A stretch of 46,779 nucleotides of DNA from Nitrosomonadales bacterium (GTDB lineage: Bacteria; Pseudomonadota; Gammaproteobacteria; Burkholderiales; Gallionellaceae): positions 1 through 46,779 of the forward strand of contig JACRME010000005.1 in assembly GCA_016235045.1 (NCBI GenBank). Reading direction: 5' to 3'. Below, piece after piece: positions 41,921 through 46,779 of this stretch. Numbering within the stretch: the first letter of the stretch is position 1; each line of letters begins with the position of its first letter. A program made the position numbers and the translations under genes. The notes beneath the pieces were generated by a model. It saw only the letters and a program-made list of their open reading frames with translations. It did not search any database and was not told the origin of the DNA.

Positions 41921-41990
41921 TCGTCACACCTGCGAAGGCCGGTGTCCAGTCCTAAACAATCACTGGATTCCGGCTTTCGCCGGAATGACG
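41921..41990. repeat. Palindromic element upstream of the ampG-like gene
   Basis: CGTCACACCTGCGAAGGCCG on the left and CGGCTTTCGCCGGAATGACG on the right form an imperfect inverted repeat of about 28 bases per arm. It is a diverged relative of the element at 36125-36244. It ends 8 bases before the ampG-like ATG. Confidence 0.75.
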
Positions 41991-41997
41991 AGCCAAT

Positions 41998-43257
41998 ATG
42001 ACCGTCTGGCAACAACTCTTCACCAAACGCATGCTCATCTGCGTCTTCACCGGTTTCACTTCCGGCCTGCCGCTGTTCCTGCTGTTCAACCTGGTCCCCG
42101 CATGGCTGCGCACCGAGCAGGTCGACCTCAAGACTATCGGCCTGTTCGCGCTGATCCAGTTCCCCTACACCTGGAAATTCTTGTGGTCGCCGTTCCTCGA
42201 CCGCTTCGTGCTGCCCGCGCTGGGTCGGCGGCGCGGCTGGATGATGCTCACGCAGGTCGGCCTGTTGCTGGTGATCGCCACGCTCGGCGGCTTCTCGCCG
42301 CAGACCGACATGGCCGCCATCGTGTTGTTCTGCACCTTGCTCGCCTTCCTCTCCGCCACGCAGGACATCGCGCTCGACGCCTACCGCCGCGAACTGCTGA
42401 GCGATGTCGAACTGGGCTTGGGCAACGCCATCCACGTCAACGCCTACCGCATCGCCGGACTGGTGCCCGGTTCGCTGTCGCTGATCTTGGCCGACTTCCT
42501 GCCGTGGAGCACGGTGTTCATCATCACCGCGCTGTTCATGCTGCCCGGCGCGGCGATGACGCTGATGGTGAGCGAGCCGCACCGCGCCTCGCCGCCCAAG
42601 ACGCTGCGCGAAGCGGTGGTCGAGCCGTTCCACGAATTCATCACGCGCAAAGGCTGGAACAGCGCGCTGCTAGTGCTGGCCTTCCTGCTGTTCTACAAAC
42701 TCGGCGACAGCATGTGCACCGCGCTGGCGACACCGTTCTATCTCGACATGGGATTCTCCAAGACCGACATCGGCCTCATCGCCAAAAACGCCGGGCTGTG
42801 GCCGTCCATCATTGGCGGCATGCTGGGCGGACTGTGGATGGTAAAGATCGGCATCAACCGCGCGCTGTGGCTGTTCGGCGTGGTGCAGGTGGTGTCCATC
42901 TTCGGATTCGCCTGGCTGGCTTCCAAAGGACACTTCGATGTCATCGGCGTCGCCGAACGTACGCAGCTCGCCATCGTGATCGGGCTTGAAGCCTTGGGCG
43001 TCGGCCTCGGCACCGTCGCCTTCGTCGCCTTCATCGCCCGCACCACCCACCCCGCTTATACCGCCACCCAGTTCGCGCTGTTCACCAGTTTGATGGCGAT
43101 ACCGCGCACGTTTGCCAATGCGGCGACGGGATGGCTGGTGGAAAGTATGGGGTGGACGATGTTCTTCCTGTTGTGCGTGGTGCTGGCGGTACCGGGAATG
43201 CTGCTGCTGTTCAAGGTTGCGCCGTGGGGTGAAACACAACAGCTTGCGCCAAGCTGA
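41998..43257 (+). CDS. ampG: AmpG-like muropeptide permease (MFS)
   Basis: 419 residues with about 12 hydrophobic segments. AmpG-type signatures: FTSGLPLFLLFNLVPAWLR, ALIQFPYTWKFLWSPFLDRF, GRRRGWMMLTQVGLLLVIAT and the LSATQDIALDAYRRELL helix with its conserved Asp. In the known family it imports anhydromuropeptides from periplasmic peptidoglycan turnover into the cytoplasm. It could be one of several AmpG paralogues. The start ATG lies just after the palindromic repeat, so the promoter is either within the repeat or further upstream in metW. Confidence 0.88.
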   Translation: MTVWQQLFTKRMLICVFTGFTSGLPLFLLFNLVPAWLRTEQVDLKTIGLFALIQFPYTWKFLWSPFLDRFVLPALGRRRGWMMLTQVGLLLVIATLGGFSPQTDMAAIVLFCTLLAFLSATQDIALDAYRRELLSDVELGLGNAIHVNAYRIAGLVPGSLSLILADFLPWSTVFIITALFMLPGAAMTLMVSEPHRASPPKTLREAVVEPFHEFITRKGWNSALLVLAFLLFYKLGDSMCTALATPFYLDMGFSKTDIGLIAKNAGLWPSIIGGMLGGLWMVKIGINRALWLFGVVQVVSIFGFAWLASKGHFDVIGVAERTQLAIVIGLEALGVGLGTVAFVAFIARTTHPAYTATQFALFTSLMAIPRTFANAATGWLVESMGWTMFFLLCVVLAVPGMLLLFKVAPWGETQQLAPS

Positions 43258-43339
43258 TTTCCAGTTGCTACAACTAGGTGCGTTTGCCAGCAACTTTAGA
43301 AACTCTATTTCATGTTTACCGTACCTCACGGAGGAATGA

Positions 43340-44119
43340 ATGGCCGAAAACCCAGAATACTGGCCTGTGTCTGGAGTTAATCTCTCGGTATCGATAATTC
43401 AATGCTATGTCGGCGCGACAATGGTAGCGTCCGCTAGCGGATTTTTCTTCCGTCACAATCATAAGAAATACCTAGCAACCAATCGGCATGTCGTAATTGA
43501 TGATGAAGAACATTATTTCCCAGATCGGTTAGCGATACGACTCCATCGCTCTATTACCAATCCGGAATTAAACGTTGTTGTTCCAGTAAGCCTGTACGAC
43601 GATCACCATCAACGACTTTGGTTAGAACATCCAGCCCAGGAGCTATTGAAGTGCGATGTCGTATTGGTTCCTCTACCTGAAGTTGCAATCGCCGGTGCTC
43701 ACATAAACTTCATGGCCGTCGAAAATTTTCCAGACAGCAGACTTAATGTTCCTCCATTTTCGGATGTTGTCGTTGTAGGGTATCCACTCGGTTTTCATGA
43801 CGAAGTGAATAATTTGCCGATCTATCGACAGGGGATGATCGCTTCTCCCTACCCGTCGATGTTTGAGAGGAAGCCATATTTTTTAATCGACGCAAGACTC
43901 CATAGTGGCTCAAGCGGTAGCGCCGTACTAAATTCACCGCACAACATTCTGACGCGTAACAAAGCAGGGTTTCATTCAGACCAAGCACTACTTCTTGGAA
44001 TATTCTCGGCCGATTTTTCGAGCAACGAGGATCCTCTTGGCCTGAATATTGTCTGGTATTCACACCTTTTAGTGGAAATCGCTGAAGGTCGAGCTCGAGC
44101 CCCGCGTAGGATGGGTTGA
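43340..44119 (+). CDS. Trypsin-like serine protease, low-GC accessory gene
   Basis: 259 residues, no signal peptide. A chymotrypsin-type triad is visible: His in YLATNRHVVID (about residue 50), Asp in LKCDVVLVPLP (about residue 115), and Ser in HSGSSGSAVLNS (about residue 193). It is cytoplasmic, and such proteases occur in defence and conflict loci, but no partner is evident. The coding sequence is much lower in GC than its neighbours and uses different codons, which points to transfer. GGAGG precedes the ATG. The final residues ARAPRRMG and the stop are supplied by the dispersed repeat at 44101, so the original C-terminus may have been replaced. Confidence 0.8.
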   Translation: MAENPEYWPVSGVNLSVSIIQCYVGATMVASASGFFFRHNHKKYLATNRHVVIDDEEHYFPDRLAIRLHRSITNPELNVVVPVSLYDDHHQRLWLEHPAQELLKCDVVLVPLPEVAIAGAHINFMAVENFPDSRLNVPPFSDVVVVGYPLGFHDEVNNLPIYRQGMIASPYPSMFERKPYFLIDARLHSGSSGSAVLNSPHNILTRNKAGFHSDQALLLGIFSADFSSNEDPLGLNIVWYSHLLVEIAEGRARAPRRMG

Positions 44120-44203
44120 GCAACGCGATGCCCATCGGTTGTTATTGTTGGGTATCGCTACGCTCCACCCAACCTACGTTGGCCAAACTATTTGTCCTGC
44201 ACC
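44101..44203. repeat. GTAGGATGGG-type dispersed repeat, copy 1
   Basis: About 103 bases, from CCCGCGTAGGATGGGTTGAG to TTTGTCCTGCACC, with inverted ends (GTAGGATGGGT and ACCCAACCTAC). It matches 44897-44999 with about eight differences. It encodes the last eight codons of the protease gene. Confidence 0.85.
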
Positions 44204-44210
44204 CCCCCCA

Positions 44211-44295
44211 GTAGGGTGCAATAAGCGTAGCGCATTGCACCGGATGTTTTGAAGTTACGCATGCGGCGCAATGCCCGTTGGTTATTGCGCCCTAC
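44211..44295. repeat. Palindromic GTAGGGTGCAATAA element
   Basis: GTAGGGTGCAATAA (44211-44224) and TTATTGCGCCCTAC (44282-44295) are inverted with one mismatch, around an imperfect palindromic centre. It is another dispersed element, directly after copy 1 of the GTAGGATGGG repeat. No gene is seen in 44120-44394. Confidence 0.75.
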
Positions 44296-44307
44296 CTCTT
44301 AGCTGCT

Positions 44308-44336
44308 CATCCTGCATCTTCCCCAGCAACACCTGC
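44308..44336. repeat. Direct repeat of the DUF2238 gene 3' end, copy 1
   Basis: The 29 bases ending CCCCAGCAACACCTGCG match positions 45761-45788 inside the DUF2238 gene with two differences. Read on the minus strand it still encodes QVLLGKMQDEQ, like the QVLLGKVQDKQ end of that protein. A further copy lies at 44989-45022. Confidence 0.7.
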
Positions 44337-44394
44337 GTTGGATGTCGTGTTTGCTGGTAAAATTTCAGCGTAAACATGTTGAGAAGGAATCCCC

Positions 44395-44619
44395 ATGACT
44401 ACTGCCACCGCCAAACGACCCGCCAGTGTTCGACTCTCTGCCCGTCTCAATAGTGCGCTCAACGAGCAGGCTCGCCAGCTTAATACCAGCAAGGATGCTC
44501 TGGTGCGCCGCGCTATCGTGAACATGCTGGAAGAGATCGAAGATTTCAAGGCCGTCAAGGCACGGCGCAATGAGCCTGTCTTTACGCTTTCCGAAGTAAA
44601 AGCGGAACTTGGGTTATAA
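44395..44619 (+). CDS. RelB-like ribbon-helix-helix antitoxin
   Basis: 74 residues. N-terminal ribbon-helix-helix pattern ASVRLSARLNSALNEQARQL followed by TSKDALVRRAIVNMLEEIED, then a toxin-binding tail ending FTLSEVKAELGL. GAAGGAA lies before the ATG. It overlaps the toxin frame by 11 bases, so the pair was translationally coupled. In the family the antitoxin neutralises a RelE/ParE-type toxin and represses the operon. The toxin gene that follows carries a stop codon, so the antitoxin may now act alone or on related toxins. Confidence 0.85.
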   Translation: MTTATAKRPASVRLSARLNSALNEQARQLNTSKDALVRRAIVNMLEEIEDFKAVKARRNEPVFTLSEVKAELGL

Positions 44620-44869
44620 GGTCGTCATCAAGGCCAGCGCCAAGAAGGAGCTGGCAAAGCTGGACCGTCCGGTTCAGTCGCGGTTGTTCAAATTCATGCT
44701 CGAACTTGAGGCGGCTGATGATCCCCGGCATTCCGGCATCGCCATGCAGTGAGACAACAGATTATGGCGCTACCGCATCGGCGATTATCGAATGATTGCC
44801 GAGATCGAAGATCAGATCGTCACCATCACAGTCATCAAGATAGGCCATCGCCGCGAGGTGTACCGTTAG
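44609..44869 (+). pseudogene. RelE-like toxin with an internal stop codon
   Basis: From TTG 44609 the frame reads GYKVVIKASAKKELAKLDRP and QSRLFKFMLELEAADDPRHS, then TGA at 44750-44752. It then continues with family sequence: [20 protein letters not shown] and [12 protein letters not shown] to the TAG at 44867-44869. The RelE/YafQ-type pattern ([10 protein letters not shown] and GHRREVYR) resumes in the same frame, so a single C-to-T change (CGA to TGA) explains the break. The truncated protein lacks the catalytic C-terminal half, so the toxin should be inactive unless the stop is read through. Confidence 0.85.
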
Positions 44870-44896
44870 CCGGAATTCGAATCATTTTCGGCTCAG

Positions 44897-45022
44897 CCCG
44901 CGTAGGATGGGTCGAGCAACGCGATACCCATCGATTGCTATTGTTGGGTATCGCTACGCTCCACCCAACCTACGTTGGCCTAACTTCCTGTCCTGCACCT
45001 TCCCCAGTACCACCTGCGCAAC
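44897..45022. repeat. Dispersed repeat copy 2 plus DUF2238 3'-end repeat copy 2
   Basis: 44897-44999 repeats 44101-44203 (about 92 percent identical by eye). It continues into TGTCCTGCACCTTCCCCAGT and on to 45022, a 34-base copy of 45760-45793 in the DUF2238 gene with two differences. On the minus strand this segment reads VAQVVLGKVQDRK. It sits between the RelBE-like and VapBC loci. Confidence 0.8.
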
Positions 45023-45026
45023 CTCC

Positions 45027-45056
45027 TTGACCACTCGGCCTTTGCACGTATATAGT
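45027..45056 (+). promoter_or_regulatory. Promoter of vapBC
   Basis: TTGACC (45027-45032) and TATAGT (45051-45056) with an 18-base spacer lie about 30 bases before the vapB start. A GTATATAGTCCGCGTATAG stretch around the -10 forms a direct repeat of GTATA that could be an operator for the VapB-VapC complex. The operator is a guess. Confidence 0.5.
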
Positions 45057-45086
45057 CCGCGTATAGAGCATCATTTGGAGGCCATC

Positions 45087-45320
45087 ATGTCCATCAGTAC
45101 CGTGTTTACCAACAACCGCACGCAGGCAGTTCGCCTGCCAGCGGAAATGCGTTTTCCCGATTCAGTGAAAAAAGTCGAGGTGCGCAGCAAGGGGCAGGAA
45201 CGGATCATTTCACCTGCCACTTCTTCCTGGGACAGTTTCTTTCTGGGGCCTGCCACTGTTACCGAAGATTTCATGTCTGAACGCGCCAGCCAGGATCAAT
45301 CCGAGCGGGATGGCCTATAG
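45087..45320 (+). CDS. vapB: VapB-type antitoxin
   Basis: 77 residues from ATG 45087, preceded by TTTGGAGG; the frame continues upstream through repeat sequence and is not used. The N-terminus is an AbrB/SpoVT-like swapped-hairpin DNA-binding domain (TVFTNNRTQAVRLPAEMRFP). The acidic C-terminal half (SSWDSFFLGPATVTEDFMSE) should bind the toxin. VapB inhibits VapC and represses the operon in the known family. The vapC gene starts 8 bases downstream. Confidence 0.9.
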   Translation: MSISTVFTNNRTQAVRLPAEMRFPDSVKKVEVRSKGQERIISPATSSWDSFFLGPATVTEDFMSERASQDQSERDGL

Positions 45321-45328
45321 GTAACGTC

Positions 45329-45742
45329 ATGCTTAAGTATCTTCTCGATACCAACATCGTCATTTATGTGATCAAGCGACGCCCTTTGGAGGTGCTTGAA
45401 ATTTTCAACCGCCATCAAGGTCGCATGGCGATCTCATCTATCACTTTGGCGGAGTTGGTTCACGGGGCGGAAAAAAGCAGCGATGTGTCGCGCAACATAG
45501 CCGTGGTTGAAGATTTTGTGAGTCGTCTGGCGGTGCTTGCCTACGATGACAAAGCTGCCTGGCAATATGGAAGCATCCGTGCAACCCTTGAAAAGAACGG
45601 TCAGCCGATTGGCGTCAACGATCTGCATATTGCCGCCCATGCGCGCAGCAACGGCTTGACCCTGATTACGAATAACCTGCGCGAGTTTGAAAGAGTGCCG
45701 GGACTGTTGTTGGAGAACTGGGTGGGTAGTGAGTCCGCGTAA
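45329..45742 (+). CDS. vapC: VapC-type toxin (PIN-domain RNase)
   Basis: 137 residues with the PIN-domain acidic quartet: YLLDTNIVIY (Asp7), TLAELVHGAEKS (Glu in the second motif), and GVNDLHIAAHARSNGLTLIT (Asp of the third motif) with NN.REFERVPGL at the end. The usual VapC cuts tRNA or rRNA to stop translation. Full length and apparently intact. The stop codon directly abuts the stop codon of the convergent DUF2238 gene, with no base between, so transcripts must overlap or a bidirectional terminator lies inside one gene. Confidence 0.92.
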   Translation: MLKYLLDTNIVIYVIKRRPLEVLEIFNRHQGRMAISSITLAELVHGAEKSSDVSRNIAVVEDFVSRLAVLAYDDKAAWQYGSIRATLEKNGQPIGVNDLHIAAHARSNGLTLITNNLREFERVPGLLLENWVGSESA

Positions 45743-46345
45743 TCAGCTTCCGATCTGTTTGTCCTGCACCTTCCCCAGCAACACCTGCGCAACAATCGCC
45801 CCGATCAACGCCATCAACATATCCGACTGCGTATCCCACGCGTAACCCTGCGTGCCGAGGAAAGCATCCGCGCCCTCCCCCATCATTTCTGCCGCTGCCC
45901 ATTCGATGAGTTCGTAGCCAGCGCTCACCGCTAGGCAGCAGGCGACCACCAGCGTGAACAGCAGCTTGCCCTGCTTCAGCGGTGAACTGCGCAGCAGCAG
46001 TTCGCGGAACAGCATGGCGGGGATGAAGCCCTGCGCGAGGTGGCCGATCTTGTCGTAGTTGTTGCGCGCGAAGCCGAACCAGTCCTGCATCCAGTAGCCC
46101 AGCGGCACTTCGGCATAGGTATAGTGGCCGCCGACCATGAGGATGAGCGCGTGCAGGAACAACAGGCGATACAGGAGCAGGGTGAGGGTGTAGTTCTTGT
46201 GGGTGGCGACGAGGATGGGGACGGCGACGAAGATTGGGAAGGTCTCCATCCACCAAGTGGGGTAGTCGTGGGGGTGGAGGGCGGTGAGGGCGAGCAGGAG
46301 GGTGCCGGTTACCAGCAGGATCAAAGGTTCGTTGATTGTTTTCAT
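45743..46345 (-). CDS. DUF2238 (YjdF-like) integral membrane protein
   Basis: 200 residues with about five to six hydrophobic segments. Family pattern: a first helix LILLVTGTLLLALTALHPHD, then LLYRLLFLHALILMVGGHYT, GFARNNYDKIGHLAQGFIPA and SAGYELIEWAAAEMMGEGAD...GYAWDTQSDML, a highly conserved block. Function unknown. The last 11 residues are encoded by sequence that is repeated at 44308-44336 and 44989-45022. The start ATG at 46345 is followed upstream by the CCACAGAG repeat at 46362-46447. Confidence 0.85.
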   Translation of the reverse strand: MKTINEPLILLVTGTLLLALTALHPHDYPTWWMETFPIFVAVPILVATHKNYTLTLLLYRLLFLHALILMVGGHYTYAEVPLGYWMQDWFGFARNNYDKIGHLAQGFIPAMLFRELLLRSSPLKQGKLLFTLVVACCLAVSAGYELIEWAAAEMMGEGADAFLGTQGYAWDTQSDMLMALIGAIVAQVLLGKVQDKQIGS

Positions 46346-46361
46346 TCCTTAACCCCCTTTA

Positions 46362-46447
46362 GCCACAGAGTACACAGAGACCACAGAGAAAGTCGCTGCA
46401 CCTGAATATTCCGCAGGTATCTCTGTGAGCTCTGTGTTCTCTGTGGC
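46362..46447. repeat. CCACAGAG palindromic element, complete copy
   Basis: GCCACAGAGTACACAGAGAC (from 46362) and its inverted counterpart ending TGTTCTCTGTGGC (to 46447) match over about 24 of 27 positions per arm. A related, more diffuse element lies at 24321-24507. It sits between the DUF2238 gene and xthA, both on the minus strand. Confidence 0.8.
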
Positions 46448-46466
46448 AAATTTTTTTGTTCTTCGT

Positions 46467-46779
46467 TTACTCCGCATAATCCACCATCATCGGCGCATGA
46501 TCGCTGAAGCGCTGTTCCTTGTAGATGCCGGTCTTTACCGCCTTCTCGGCCATACCGGGTGTGACGGCATGATAATCCAGACGCCAACCAACATCTTTTG
46601 CCCAGGCCTGGCCGCGGTTCGACCACCAGGTGTAGGCTTCCAACTCGGGATGCAGTTTGCGGAATACGTCGACGAAGCCGACTTCGTTGAATAGCTGGGT
46701 GAGCCATGCGCGTTCTTCGGGCAGGAAACCGGAGTTTTTCTTGTTGCCGCGCCAGTTCTTCAGGTCTTTCTCGGTGTGG
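46467..46779 (-). CDS. xthA: Exodeoxyribonuclease III, C-terminal part (5' end outside window)
   Basis: Minus-strand frame of 103 codons ending at TAA (46467-46469); the N-terminus lies beyond the window. The translation contains DLKNWRGNKKNSGFLPEERA, TWWSNRGQAWAKDVGWRLDY and the final ERFSDHAPMMVDYAE. The last includes the SDHAP motif with the catalytic His of the exonuclease-endonuclease-phosphatase fold. The enzyme is the major AP endonuclease and 3' phosphatase of base excision repair. The C-terminal sequence is intact. Confidence 0.93.
   Translation of the reverse strand, partial: HTEKDLKNWRGNKKNSGFLPEERAWLTQLFNEVGFVDVFRKLHPELEAYTWWSNRGQAWAKDVGWRLDYHAVTPGMAEKAVKTGIYKEQRFSDHAPMMVDYAE

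Noticed and set aside
44296-44320. CTCTTAGCTGC before the RelB-like gene as part of an attC site
   Set aside because: It resembles an attC right arm for about ten bases, but no GTT-type core and no left arm are present.

Overview
The window looks like chromosome of a betaproteobacterium of the Nitrosomonadales, perhaps Gallionellaceae-like. The pointers are a ferrooxidans-type glutamate-cysteine ligase, a metX-metW pair, an incomplete EIIA/HPr/EI phosphotransferase set, an AmpG-like permease, GC-rich housekeeping genes and many palindromic dispersed repeats. This placement is inferred from gene families only.

Layout. (1) 1-963: a short integron-cassette tract with no integrase. It starts with the C-terminal end of an IS110/IS1111-type transposase abutting the right half of an attC site, followed by two cassettes and a truncated attC. 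(2) 1233-10942: nine tightly packed, mostly overlapping genes: a small exported protein, three TPR proteins (two are lipoproteins), a small exported protein of unknown family, one TolQ/ExbB-like channel subunit, two TolR/ExbD-like subunits, and a membrane protein with a TonB-like AgmX/PglI-type C-terminal domain. (3) 11179-24294: a single giant gene (about 4370 codons) for a secreted protein of roughly 23 DUF11-like repeats plus SdrD-B-like domains. (4) 24527-29602: a 1691-residue protein with three OmpA-like domains followed by a predicted outer-membrane beta-barrel. Regions 2 to 4 together read as one energised trans-envelope machine and its giant surface substrate. The one-TolQ/two-TolR plus AgmX composition resembles the Agl-Glt/Nfs machines of myxobacteria. 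This is the best candidate for an undescribed system here.

(5) 29625-33979: a decayed integron in canonical orientation: a frameshifted and truncated intI on the minus strand, an attI-like site, then cassettes on the plus strand separated by attC sites. Their products are a SUKH/SMI1 protein, two unknown proteins, a non-coding cassette with hairpins, a UPF0158 protein, a GNAT acetyltransferase fused to a BrnT/BrnA toxin-antitoxin pair, and a multi-pass membrane protein of the DUF6064 type. The last two attC sites have mutated right core sites.

(6) 34050-43257: core genes. These are a helical protein of unknown function, gshA, apbE (start codon inside a palindromic repeat), a small membrane protein, the EIIA-HPr-EI cascade, then metX-metW under a SAM-II-like riboswitch with an apparent terminator/antiterminator platform, and an ampG-like permease. 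(7) 43340-46779: accessory tail with a low-GC trypsin-like protease, a RelB-like antitoxin with a nonsense-mutated RelE-like toxin, a VapBC pair, several palindromic and direct repeats (one shared with the 3' end of the DUF2238 gene), the DUF2238 membrane protein gene, and the C-terminal part of exonuclease III (xthA) running off the window.
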